A DNA stretch of 64,000 bases from Muricea muricata (taxonomy: Eukaryota > Cnidaria > Anthozoa > Malacalcyonacea > Plexauridae): positions 48,948,616 through 49,012,615 of the forward strand of contig OY979716.1 of the NCBI GenBank assembly GCA_963855995.1, in the 5' to 3' direction. Below are positions 22,400 to 30,808 of the stretch, piece after piece. The first letter of the stretch is position 1, and every line of letters starts with the position of its first letter. Below the pieces are notes generated by a model. That model made no database searches. It was not told the DNA's origin and saw only the letters and a program-made list of their open reading frames with translations. Position numbers and translations under genes: made by a program.

Positions 22400-23365
22400 T
22401 TATTGAATATCCTTAATATCTTTAACCGGAATCCACGACTGGCTATCGTACCCTAACCATTTCACTAACGCCATCCCGTTCTTTTGTCGAAGTATTTTTT
22501 CTATCTTGTACGTCTCGTCTTTTTTCTTGATGAGGGATAATTCTTGTTCGTAAAATTTTCCGATAATCGGTTCTCCTTCGTGGTCTTCTATTTCGTAAAC
22601 GGTAGGGTCTCCTCGAAGTACTTTGGACACTTTAAAAATTTCTTCGGTAAAATTAGCTTCGTACCCTTTTGCAAAAATACTTTTGTATTTACTAAACCTA
22701 ACCGTATCTCCGACCTTGAATTTAGGTGGTTGTAAACCTTCCAAAACATGTCCGTATAACGTAACCCATACCATATTTTCATTCTTTTTGTTCACGTCTT
22801 TTGGTTTCATATGAATACTGCTATGTTTTGTATTGTTATAATTTTTTGTAAGATCGTCTAAAACATCGATCCAATTACGCGTACCTTTACTGTAAAAATA
22901 TTTTTCCATCTTTGTTTTCAATGTCCGATTAAACCTTTCGACGATAGCCGCTTTCTTATCGGATTGTGTGGAAAAGTAATGAACATTATGACTTTTCAGT
23001 AATTCCCTAACACCAACGTTATAAAATTCTTTTCCTTCGTCAAACTGAGCAACGTTAGGGTATTTTCCAAATCTTGTTTAAAAGGTACCTAATAGTTGGT
23101 CGACGGCTTTCGTCATGTTTTTTGTATCTTTCCTGTAGACGGGAACCGTAAAAGCATACCGACTAAGGATTTCTATAGATGTTAATATCCAACGGTACCC
23201 TTTGTTTTTACTGGTGTATTGTCCCATATCGACGAGATCCATTTGTATTTGGTCGGCAAGACCTTTTACAAACGTTTTCATGAATTTATGTGTCCGAATG
23301 ACAGGTTTGAATCTCGTATAGGTATCTTGCGTTTCCAACCATTCTTTGACAAGTCGTCAAAAGCA
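22400..23365 (-). pseudogene. Retrovirus-like integrase with chromodomain, broken
   Basis: It inserts the element and makes the 6-bp target duplications. The catalytic core is visible: first Asp in QMDLVDMGQ (~23230), second Asp in AQFDEGKEF (~23035), Glu in AAIVERFNR (~22940). An SH3-like part follows (FKVGDTVRF), then a C-terminal chromodomain (YKIEKILRQ..ALVKWLGYDSQSW). An in-frame TAA lies between the first two catalytic residues (~23082). The N-terminal zinc-binding region is missing: upstream of VKEWLETQDTY the frame closes at once and the neighbouring gene takes over, indicating a deletion junction near 23355-23365. Confidence 0.9.
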
Positions 23366-23859
23366 AAAACTCGACTCGGATTACCGTTTGTATCGAAATT
23401 CCTATCGGTATTTACGCAATTACATCCGATCGTTACGTACCGTAACCCGCGGTTAATATCAACGGGAAAATATGACTTCGATTTAGTATTTTTAGGAATG
23501 ATTTCGTTTTCTGGGAACCCAAGCAACGGTCCAAAACGATACAGGTTTAATTTTTTTGACGACGTAATACTGCACCTATTATCGTGTTTGTGTCGTTCTA
23601 ACGTAATACCGGACTCGGCTAAACGATCGGCAATCATATTAAACGTCCAGTACCCTTCTTCAAAGGCAACACCCGTGGCAGGATGATCGGGAACCGTTAT
23701 AAATTTTATAAGATCGTTGTCGTTTGTTACAATGTTCTTATACTTCCATAACACGCTAAAGTTTTTAACGTTTATTTTTTCCCCGTATTTTGTCGTAATG
23801 CATTTCCGAAGAAAAACGTCGGTTTTCCCCGTATCGAGCGATAACATGAGTTTGTCCAT
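23350..23859 (-). pseudogene. Truncated Polinton virion-type protein fused onto integrase sequence
   Basis: The first ~165 residues look like one conserved Polinton protein: WTFNMIADRLAESGITL, LLGFPENEIIP, INRGLRYVTIGCNCVNTD. They are beta-rich and plausible for a penton- or fibre-like virion component, though I cannot fix the identity. From about residue 165 the frame runs into DNA that encodes the integrase in another frame, so its last residues (to 23278) are spurious. The real C-terminus has been deleted together with the integrase N-terminus. It starts behind a symmetric AT-rich promoter shared with the divergent gene at 23880. Confidence 0.55.
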
Positions 23860-23860
23860 C

Positions 23861-23878
23861 TTTTATTTTAAAATAAAA
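23861..23878. promoter_or_regulatory. Symmetric AT-rich divergent promoter
   Basis: The 18-nt perfect palindrome TTTTATTTTAAAATAAAA fills the gap between the minus start at 23859 and the plus start at 23880. It gives both genes an AAATAAAA-type box directly before ATG. Confidence 0.45.
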
Positions 23879-23879
23879 A

Positions 23880-25097
23880 ATGGACGAAGACATTGAATTA
23901 GATAATCTCGGTGAAGATCAACCCATAGAACCTGAAGAAGGGGAAGAAGAAACAAATATGGATTGGCGTGACGAAAGTATTATTGAGTTCAATCCAGAAA
24001 TACGTCAAGGTTTGGAAGAAGAAAAACAAGCCGATTGTGAATTAGGGAAAATTCAAGGCGTTAGGAACCGTGGGTACACGGAAGATAAAAAAAATCTTCT
24101 TAGGGAATTAGGAATTTTCCTTAACAAAGGAGATGGTCCATTTGCAAAAAGTATTTTTGAAAAACTAAAAATGACTGTAAACAGCAAAGGGAAGGTAAAC
24201 GGTGCAGAATTTGATAACGTTAAAATTATTGTTCAAAAAGGAAAAAGACTCGTGTACACGGAAGATGTAAAAAAATTAGCCAAAGTGACCGAATTTAAAG
24301 AACTTGTTGAAAAAGCCGAATTAGAACATCAAAAAACACCTGCATCGTTGATTGAAGAAACGTTACCAGACGTACCCGTAAATACGGACCTCCAACGATC
24401 TATTTTACTGGACAGTATTGAAAATTTAGAACATTTTATCGATGAACAGGTTGCAGAAATAGAAGCGAAGGCTGCAAAAATAGAAGATAAGAGCGCAACG
24501 ATCGTCTACCAAAAAATCCGCGAATTCCGTGGCGTTTTAGAGATGACCGATCATAATTTAGATAACGGTGCATTAAAAGAACAAGAAATGGAATTCCGCG
24601 ATGCTAAAAATAAGGCTAAAACATTAGAAGAAAAAGAATTATATGAGGGAATGGTTAAAGTGTGCGTATTAAAAGCCCACGAAATTCGATTACGACTGAA
24701 CGAACGGCCTGAAAGTGAAACCGTTCAATCCATGATCGAAGAAGAAGCTCAACAAAACGATCTAACGCGTTTCGAACGATTTAAACAATGGGCTAAAAAA
24801 AACCTCGGAGGTATTTCTCTCGTTGCTATATCGGTTGTGGGTATTATAACCACCATCGTGACGGGTGCACGAACCGCGATCAAAAAAGGGGCACAAGCCA
24901 CAAGTAAATTTGCAAAGGCATTAGCAAAAGTAGGTGAAAAAGTAGCACCCATTATTGGTGGTCTTTTAAATTTAGCCGCTAAACTTTTAACATTAAGTGC
25001 AAGTGCCGTTGGATTTTTAGCAAAAAATTTATGGTTGCTTGCTGTCGCTATTGCGTATATTTTGTACGAAAAATACAAAAAAAAAGTTACTAAATAA
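23880..25097 (+). CDS. Acidic/coiled protein with membrane-active C-terminus
   Basis: The 405-codon ORF is intact. The N-terminus is very acidic (EPEEGEEET). Residues ~150-290 are helical and Glu/Lys-rich. The C-terminal ~110 residues change sharply: an amphipathic start (FERFKQWAKKNLGG), a hydrophobic helix (ISLVAISVVGIITTIV), then Ala/Gly/Lys-rich segments and a last transmembrane helix (NLWLLAVAIAYILY) with a Lys tail. This is typical of a conserved Polinton protein encoded beside the capsid gene. A membrane-lytic or internal virion role comparable to adenovirus pVI has been considered for such proteins; here it is inference. Its stop abuts the capsid ATG (TAAATG). Confidence 0.65.
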   Translation: MDEDIELDNLGEDQPIEPEEGEEETNMDWRDESIIEFNPEIRQGLEEEKQADCELGKIQGVRNRGYTEDKKNLLRELGIFLNKGDGPFAKSIFEKLKMTVNSKGKVNGAEFDNVKIIVQKGKRLVYTEDVKKLAKVTEFKELVEKAELEHQKTPASLIEETLPDVPVNTDLQRSILLDSIENLEHFIDEQVAEIEAKAAKIEDKSATIVYQKIREFRGVLEMTDHNLDNGALKEQEMEFRDAKNKAKTLEEKELYEGMVKVCVLKAHEIRLRLNERPESETVQSMIEEEAQQNDLTRFERFKQWAKKNLGGISLVAISVVGIITTIVTGARTAIKKGAQATSKFAKALAKVGEKVAPIIGGLLNLAAKLLTLSASAVGFLAKNLWLLAVAIAYILYEKYKKKVTK

Positions 25098-26340
25098 ATG
25101 AATAGGGGTGAACAATTAACTGCAGGTTATAAGAAAACATCTGCACTCGAAAAAGATTTACGTGGAAAAAGATGTCCCATTGAAGCGTCGTTATTGAAAA
25201 CAGAAGCCGTCCCAGAAGATATTTACTCGGTAAGTAATCCTGCATTGAATGCAAACGAATGTATCGTTCCGGATACGTTAGCATTATCGTTTAAATTTAA
25301 CAACAGCAACACGAAGTCGTGGTTTTTAAACAATTTAGGCCGATTGCTTGTTGACCGACTTAGTATTAAAGTACAAGGGGTCGAAGTTTACCAGAATACG
25401 GGCAAAAGCATATTGGAAATTTACAAAGACTTATGGCGACCCGATCGTACAAATCGGCAAGATTTTGGAATTGCCGCTGAAAATGTTCGAAAACTTATTT
25501 CTAAAGATGACAGCGCTGACAAATCAGCAAAATCAGACGGTGCATTAGACAGCGATTGCAGGTATGTGCGATCGTATGAAAATCCCACTCGGAAAAATTT
25601 TATGCGATAACGGCCCGTATGCACCGTACGGTATGTGCGACTTCGTCTACGACATCACGTTGCCAAGCTCAGAAAAAATTATGAAAGCTCAAACGAACGA
25701 AGGAACCGGAACGTATAAACTTACAGATTTGCAATTAGAATACGACGTAATTAAAAGCGAAGGACTTGCGAACAGTGTTAGAGGAACGTACAATACCGGA
25801 CGATCGTTCCCGTACAATTATTCAACGCTCTTGAAAACTTTACTGTGGGCAAAAGAAAATACGCGCGAAGTCATGGACATTAATATCCCGAGAAAAAGCA
25901 TGAAAGCCGTCGTGTTGTTATTCACGGAAAAAGGTGCAGGCGATAGCGAACATTTCCCATTCCCAAATTTAACACAAGTCAACCTAACCGTCGAAGGGAA
26001 CCCAAACGATATTTACGATCGTGGTCTTGCAAAACGTAATATGTACAAAGAAGCCGTCCGATTCTTCGGTAATGACGACTGCGAAAAATATATCGGGGCA
26101 GAATGTATACATTGGCGACGATATTACACCGATAAGTTTGCATGCGTTACAGATTTTAGGACCGTGGACGATGATACAGTAAGCGGTAGCGGTCGAAAAC
26201 TTATTGGGACGCAAGCAGGAATACTTTTGGAAATAGAAAAAGAAGTTACAACATCAGACTTGTCCTGCCACGTTTTCGTTATTGCCGACGGTACGATTGA
26301 TATTAGCGGAACACAACTCAACGGGACCGCTAATTACTAA
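25098..26340 (+). pseudogene. Double-jelly-roll major capsid protein, one frameshift
   Basis: Two frames, 25098-25563 and about 25564-26340, make one capsid protein of ~410 residues, normal for Polintons. Recognisable segments are WFLNNLGRLLVDRLSIKVQG, IPLGKILCDNGPYAPYG, DINIPRKSMKAVVLLFT, PNLTQVNLTVEGNPNDIY and SGSGRKLIGTQAGILLEIEK. The frame changes near 25555-25575, just before the conserved IPLGKIL segment. The capsid gene is preceded without a gap by the membrane-active protein gene and followed 2 nt later by the ATPase start, the usual morphogenesis cluster. Confidence 0.9.
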
Positions 26341-26342
26341 AT

Positions 26343-26914
26343 ATGCATATGATTATTGTCGGTGTGGGAAAACACATTACTTGTTAGATATGCTCGAAAA
26401 AGAATACAAGAATCATTACGACTATATTTTCATTGTATGTCCGACCTTAGAAGATAACAAAACGTACCAACAATGGAAGTATTTAACCGATCCAGACGTC
26501 TACGAATTACCCGTCACGCACGGTAACGTAGAAAATATCATCCGTGAAATTACACATTTTGCAAAAAATACCAACAGCTTAATCATTCTCGACGATTGTG
26601 CATCAAGCAAAGACGTTAAAAACAGAACGAGCGAACTCGTGAAATTAGGGCTCTCCGGCCGACATATCGGTATAAGTACAATCGTTGTCACGCAACAATT
26701 AACGTCTATTGCAAAACCGTACAGAATGAATATTTCAAAACTCGTTACGTTTTACAATGCATGTAAAGACGACATGAAATATATTTTCAACAATTATCTC
26801 AATATCGAAAAAGATGAAGAAAAAAGAATTATAGACACGTTAAAAAATAACGACTGCGCACGATTAGAAATCTTAACAACACGCCCGTACACACACCAAG
26901 TCATCATTCCATAA
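26343..26914 (+). pseudogene. A32/FtsK-HerA-type packaging ATPase with damaged P-loop
   Basis: It would pump DNA into the capsid. After the start (MHMIIVG) the reading frame must change to give CGKTHYLLDML, so the Walker A loop is shortened and out of frame at about 26360. Downstream everything is intact: FIVCPTLEDN, Walker B SLIILDDC, the sensor-like TIVVTQQL and a C-terminal region ending VIIP. The open frame that appears to start at 26282 inside the capsid gene is an artefact of this shift. It starts 2 nt after the capsid stop and ends in a hairpin. Confidence 0.85.
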
Positions 26915-26944
26915 TTTCAAAACTTGAATAAAAAGTTTTGAAAT
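26914..26944. terminator. 3'-end hairpin, 12-bp stem
   Basis: ATTTCAAAACTT pairs with AAGTTTTGAAAT immediately after the ATPase stop. The right strand of the stem contains the first bases of the next ORF's ATG (26943). Confidence 0.5.
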
Positions 26945-27071
26945 GTTAACGCAACGTGAAAAATTCCTTATAGTTCTTACCATGTGTTTTACCTTTACGT
27001 TTGCACTACTCGTGCTCACGTTCCCAATGACGGCTATTCTTACCGTTTTTTTAATCCTAAAACATTTATAA
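26943..27071 (+). CDS. 42-aa two-helix membrane peptide
   Basis: ATG at 26943 gives a very hydrophobic peptide with segments FLIVLTMCFTFTFALLVLTF and AILTVFLILKHL, separated by a Pro. It lies between the ATPase and the next small ORF (gap 5 bp). Small membrane proteins are common in Polintons and related viruses; no function can be read from sequence. It could be chance, but its position exactly fills the gap between neighbours. Confidence 0.45.
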   Translation: MLTQREKFLIVLTMCFTFTFALLVLTFPMTAILTVFLILKHL

Positions 27072-27076
27072 TAAAA

Positions 27077-27238
27077 ATGGAAGAACAAGCACGAAAATTA
27101 ACCAAAGTGTTATATGGTAACAACTATGATCATTCTCAATATGAAAAAATACTTAATTGCCTACAGGACTTTAAAAAATTTATGGAAAGTCTTTACGCAA
27201 ACATTATGGACATAAGGGAATTCCATAAAAAGGAATAA
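27077..27238 (+). CDS. 53-aa helical protein
   Basis: MEEQARKLTKVLYG starts behind ATAAAA-ATG. The whole peptide is predicted helical and charged, with CLQDFKKFMESLYANI as a likely amphipathic helix. There is no recognised domain. It ends at a hairpin shared with the convergent gene. Confidence 0.45.
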   Translation: MEEQARKLTKVLYGNNYDHSQYEKILNCLQDFKKFMESLYANIMDIREFHKKE

Positions 27239-27265
27239 ATTCATAACGTTATTACGTTATGAATT
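27238..27265. terminator. Hairpin between convergent genes, 12-bp stem
   Basis: AATTCATAACGT pairs with ACGTTATGAATT across a 4-nt loop, between the plus stop at 27238 and the minus stop at about 27268. Confidence 0.55.
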
Positions 27266-27267
27266 TC

Positions 27268-27646
27268 CTATTCGGGATTTAATTTTTTATCGGCGACGTG
27301 TGCACCGACGGTAATTCCACCGGATACTAACCCAACCAAAGGGACGTACGGTGTTAAATAACCAATGACCCTTTTCACGTCGCGTTTAAACAATTCGTTT
27401 TTAGAAAGATCATCCTCTAACGATACGTTGTCTTTTACGAGATCTAAATTAGCCATAAGTTCCGACAATTTCGTTATAAGCACGCCCGTTACTTTTTCGT
27501 TTACTTCGTCTAATTCCTTACTTTGGTAATCTTCGTAAACCCCCCCCCCCCAATGTTTCTTCTGCAGCGTTTTTGATATGTTTTGCAGTATGTTAAATTT
27601 TTTTATTGGCAACTAACCGTAGTAGTTCTTCTTTGTATTCTTCCAT
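27268..27646 (-). pseudogene. Small helical membrane-tail protein, frame broken at a G/C run
   Basis: The natural start is MEEYKEELLRLV at 27646, behind AATAAAAATG-type sequence. The frame has a TAA after 17 codons and then shifts at a 12-base C run (27540-27551) into EDYQSKELDEVNEKV. It continues to the C-terminal hydrophobic segment GYLTPYVPLVGLVSGGITVG. Function unknown. The homopolymer makes at least one defect suspicious as a sequencing error; the early TAA is not explained that way. Confidence 0.5.
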
Positions 27647-27702
27647 TTTTATTTATAATTTCAATAATCGTCTAAAACTGAAAATAGTCCCGGACGTAAA
27701 AT

Positions 27703-29395
27703 TCAATTTTTGTTATTATCTGGTTCGAATACAAAATAGATGGAATTTCCTAAAATATTTTCGTTGCTTCTAGACTCTAAATGTTGTAAAACAAACTCGT
27801 ATGTTTTCCCGTGCTCGTAATCTTTCGACATGGCTATTTCTATCCCGTCAACATTTGTGCCTTTGTTTAAAAAAGTTCCTTTAATGAAAACTTTTTTACC
27901 AGTAGCCCTATGAAAATACCCACCTTGAATATTATCTTGTTTAATCTTATTCGTTAATCCCCAACTCCAATACTTATATTTCGTCAACGCGTTGTACCCG
28001 GACCCACCACAATCGCCCCATAACAATACGTTATAACCAACAGACGACGATAATTCGATGTTCATTTCGTAAGCGTAAATACCTTTTGGAAGTTTTGGCG
28101 TGACGCTAAAAGTAATTTGATAACTTGTACCGACTTTAGAAAAGTCTACGATGTAATTACTACGACCGTTAAATAGTGTATCCACCATATCGTCGATATG
28201 TGTAACCGTATGCGTGTTCATCGTCCCTTCAAACGTTAAAATATTTAAATTATCTAGACTGTGCATATTGGCAAATGCTTTTGTTATGGGTTCACCTAAA
28301 CTTTGAGGAAACGGTAAATTTAAAATACGGTTGTTTTTCATATCGATGTCGGCATTTTTTTTCAACATATTTGGAATCTGTGAAATCTTTCGACACGGCA
28401 GAAGTCCCATGCGACAGTGTAGGATTTAAACCTAACACCTCGTGGTTGTTCATACCGATATTATCTTGCATCGTAAACCCAGAATGTGTTAAGTAAACCC
28501 TATTCGCATACTGTTTTGTAATAGGGTCGTTTGCTAATGTTGGGTCTGGAAGGTTTGTGATTTTGTTATTGCCCATGTTGATGTTACCTTGCATTGTAAA
28601 ACCCGTGTCGGATAAACCATCGCTGCCGGGGTCGCCTTTGTTGCCTTTTGGACCCTGTATTCCCCTATCGCCTTGGTCCCCTTTCAATCCCTGTATTCCC
28701 CTATCGCCTTGATCCCCTTTCAATCCCTGTATTCCCCTATCACCTTGATCCCCTTTCAATCCCTGTATTCCCCTATCACCTTGGTCCCCTTTCAATCCCT
28801 GTATTCCCCTATCGCCTTGATCCCCTTTCAATCCCTGTATTCCCCTATCGCCTTGATCCCCTTTCAATCCCTGTATTCCCCTATCGCCTTGATTCCCTTT
28901 CAATCCCTGTAACCCTTGATCCCCTTTCGGCCCCTGTATCCCTTGATCCCCTTTCAACCCCTGTATTCCCCTATCGCCTTGATCCCCTTTCAATCCCTGT
29001 ATCCCTTGATCCCCTTTCGGACCCTGTATTCCTTGTACCCCTTGATCCCCTTTCAATCCCTGTATTCCCCTATCGCCTTGATCCCCTTTTAATCCCTGTA
29101 TTCCCCTATCGCCTTGATTCCCTTTCAATCCCTGTAACCCTTGATCCCCTTTCGGCCCCTGTATCCCTTGATCCCCTTTCAATCCCTGTATTCCCCTATC
29201 GCCTTGATCCCCTTTCGGCCCCCTCGGGCCGCGTTGGCCACCCCCGCCAGAATAATGTGTGTCCGCGTAACTTTTTGTTACAGGTTCCGAACCTATTGAT
29301 GGATCCGGTAGATTTATAATCTTATTATTATTCATATCTAAATCTTCTTCTTTTATGTTATCAAAACCAGATGAATACCCAAAAAGTAAACTCAT
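27703..29395 (-). pseudogene. Collagen-stalk fibre protein, one frameshift
   Basis: Start MSLLFGYSSG at 29395 behind AATAAAT-ATG. Four modules of the form N-N-x-I-x-NLP-x-P-x(6)-E/D-P-x-TK-x-(Y/F)-A flank a long Gly-X-Y collagen-like stalk (~190 residues, units such as GDRGIQGLK). A C-terminal ~160-residue head (IVDFSKVGTSYQITFSV to YFVFEP) is beta-rich. The same NLP modules occur in phage tail-fibre proteins. A run of eight A (28355-28362) separates two frames that otherwise read as one ~564-residue protein. It is probably a trimeric receptor-binding fibre. The long plus-strand frames inside the repeat are shadows. Confidence 0.75.
28625..29245. repeat. Tandem repeat encoding the collagen stalk
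   Basis: Units of 18-27 bp built from CCCCTATCGCCTTGATCC and CCTTTCAATCCCTGTATT repeat about 20 times. Some longer blocks (e.g. around 28890-28940 and 29110-29165) are nearly identical, which shows segmental duplication within the stalk. Confidence 0.85.
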
Positions 29396-29401
29396 TATTT
29401 A

Positions 29402-29962
29402 TTAGTCGACAGAATTCATATATGCGTTAGAATGTTTTAGAGTTTTATAATGCTTATCCAAATCTTTTTTATAACCAAACGACTTGTCACATACACTACA
29501 ATGATGTATCTTATTTTGCACGTTAAATTCGCGGTAACCTGCTTGTTGTTCCAGAATATTTTGCTTATTGACTTCACGGTAACTTGCATGCCGTTGTTGA
29601 ATTGCTTTTTTGTTCCTTAAATAATAACCTGCGTCATATTCCTTCCTATCTGTAATAGGCGATCTCATATTTAGGTCGGCACCTATTAGATCAACCCACT
29701 GTTTTTCGAACTGCAGAATCGTATTTTTGTTACATGCAAACGTTAACAACGGAATGATTTTCCAGTTTTGTAAACCTACCCCGTTCATTCGAACGTACAA
29801 ACGATTATTTACATTCCTTGGTATTTGTGCGTCCTTCCTATGTCCTCGAAGCCGTTCTTCCAATTTCTGTGACGTACTTCCTATATAAATATCCGTCCCA
29901 TCTTCCTTTTTACCCTTCCTGCATAACATATAAACAGTTCGGTCCTTAATTTCGTCAGACAT
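29402..29962 (-). CDS. GIY-YIG endonuclease with C2H2 zinc finger
   Basis: The start is taken at MSDEIKDRT (29962), behind AATAAAA-ATG; the frame is open further up to 29986. The catalytic module shows VYMLC (GIY position), DIYIGSTS (YIG position), the conserved Arg in LRGHRKDA and Glu in FEKQWVDLIG. The C-terminus holds a C2H2 finger CSVCDKSFGYKKDLDKHYKT. The middle has two R-E-x-N repeats (YREVNKQN, YREFNVQN). It is likely a site-specific nicking or cutting enzyme. It abuts the fibre gene (6 bp). Intact. Confidence 0.8.
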   Translation of the reverse strand: MSDEIKDRTVYMLCRKGKKEDGTDIYIGSTSQKLEERLRGHRKDAQIPRNVNNRLYVRMNGVGLQNWKIIPLLTFACNKNTILQFEKQWVDLIGADLNMRSPITDRKEYDAGYYLRNKKAIQQRHASYREVNKQNILEQQAGYREFNVQNKIHHCSVCDKSFGYKKDLDKHYKTLKHSNAYMNSVD

Positions 29963-30022
29963 TTTTATTTTTTTGAAACTTGCCAAGAAAAAGACATAAT
30001 TACCATTAAAGAAGAAGAATAA

Positions 30023-30052
30023 AAATTTTTAACGTGTGTAGGTTAAAAATTT
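30023..30052. terminator. 3'-end hairpin, 11-bp stem
   Basis: AAATTTTTAAC pairs with GTTAAAAATTT across 8 nt, directly downstream of the minus zinc-ribbon ORF whose stop is at 30055. Confidence 0.5.
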
Positions 30053-30054
30053 AA

Positions 30055-30234
30055 TCACTTTCTAGAATTATAACGTTCCGATTCCCGTTTGGAAAGAGCA
30101 TCGTTCCTTGCCCATGTTAGTTCCCCGGTTGCCACGTAAATGGGGGTGCCGTGGCCGCATACACATTTGTTTCTTGCTTCGTGCATATTTTTAACAACTT
30201 TAATGATCTTCTTATGACACCTTTTACAAAACAT
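30055..30234 (-). CDS. 59-aa zinc-ribbon protein
   Basis: ATG at 30234 gives MFCKRCHKKIIKVVKNMHEA and then KCVCGHGTP, a C-x2-C ... C-x-C ribbon. It is followed by a segment with a Trp and a charged tail (SKRESERY). The start overlaps the end of the upstream gene by ~11 nt. It shares its N-terminal pattern with the ORF at 14679-14852 at the other end of the element. Intact, function unknown. Confidence 0.6.
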   Translation of the reverse strand: MFCKRCHKKIIKVVKNMHEARNKCVCGHGTPIYVATGELTWARNDALSKRESERYNSRK

Positions 30235-30769
30235 ATTGTTTTTTGTTTGTTTTGTAAAGACACATTTTTAAACCCGAGATTTTTTTAATCGTCTTCGCAC
30301 AAAGGCTTGACTTTGGGTCTTTCGCGCGGGGGGGGGCCTCTATTTCGAGTTCGTCGACGCGAACCAAAAGAGACGGGTGCTCGTGACCTTTGTAAATTGC
30401 CGTTACCGTAATAAGATTAGAAACTACGACAGATTCTACGTCCAACATGTCTTCGTCGAATTGGTCAGGTTTTAATTTTAAATACAAAGTTTTATATTTG
30501 TCTCTTTCGAAAAGACATCGTAAAAGCGGTTTGGTTAATGGACGGTCTAAAAACGTCTCGGCTTTCTCTTCGACGGCTTTTAATCTTGAAAAAAGCTTAT
30601 CTTTAATGTTGATGCCGATCGAATAATTCTTAAACTTCTTGTTGAACGATAATCCAAAATGAGAATAACATTCTTTTAAAGCGAAAGTAATCGTGTCTTC
30701 GCCGTGGACCAAATTGATGTATTTGTCGTTTGATTTTGAGACTTTGATGAGTTCGGGATTGAATGACAT
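30224..30769 (-). CDS. Uncharacterised Polinton protein, 181 aa
   Basis: The ORF is intact, starting MSFNPELIKVSKSND at 30769, 40 bp inside the right TIR. The N-terminal half is mixed alpha/beta (INLVHGEDTITFALKECYSHF). The middle has VVVSNLITVTAIYKGHEHPSLLVRVDELEIE, which looks like beta strands. The tail is basic with two Cys. It could be a nucleic-acid-binding protein, but no family is recognised. A G-run (30330-30338) near the C-terminus is a place where the frame could be misread. Confidence 0.5.
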   Translation of the reverse strand: MSFNPELIKVSKSNDKYINLVHGEDTITFALKECYSHFGLSFNKKFKNYSIGINIKDKLFSRLKAVEEKAETFLDRPLTKPLLRCLFERDKYKTLYLKLKPDQFDEDMLDVESVVVSNLITVTAIYKGHEHPSLLVRVDELEIEAPPRAKDPKSSLCAKTIKKISGLKMCLYKTNKKQYVL

Positions 30770-30808
30770 TGTTTTGCCTTTCTTAAATTTTGCTTTTTGA
30801 AGTTCGCG

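Noticed and set aside
26282-26342. ATPase start inside the capsid gene at 26282
   Set aside because: The proper start is the ATG at 26343; the upstream extension is the capsid C-terminus in another frame, opened by the P-loop shift.
28648-29319. Long plus-strand ORFs rich in Pro/Leu/Ser opposite the fibre gene
   Set aside because: They are antisense readings of the Gly-X-Y repeat; the collagen reading on minus has start context, modules and head.
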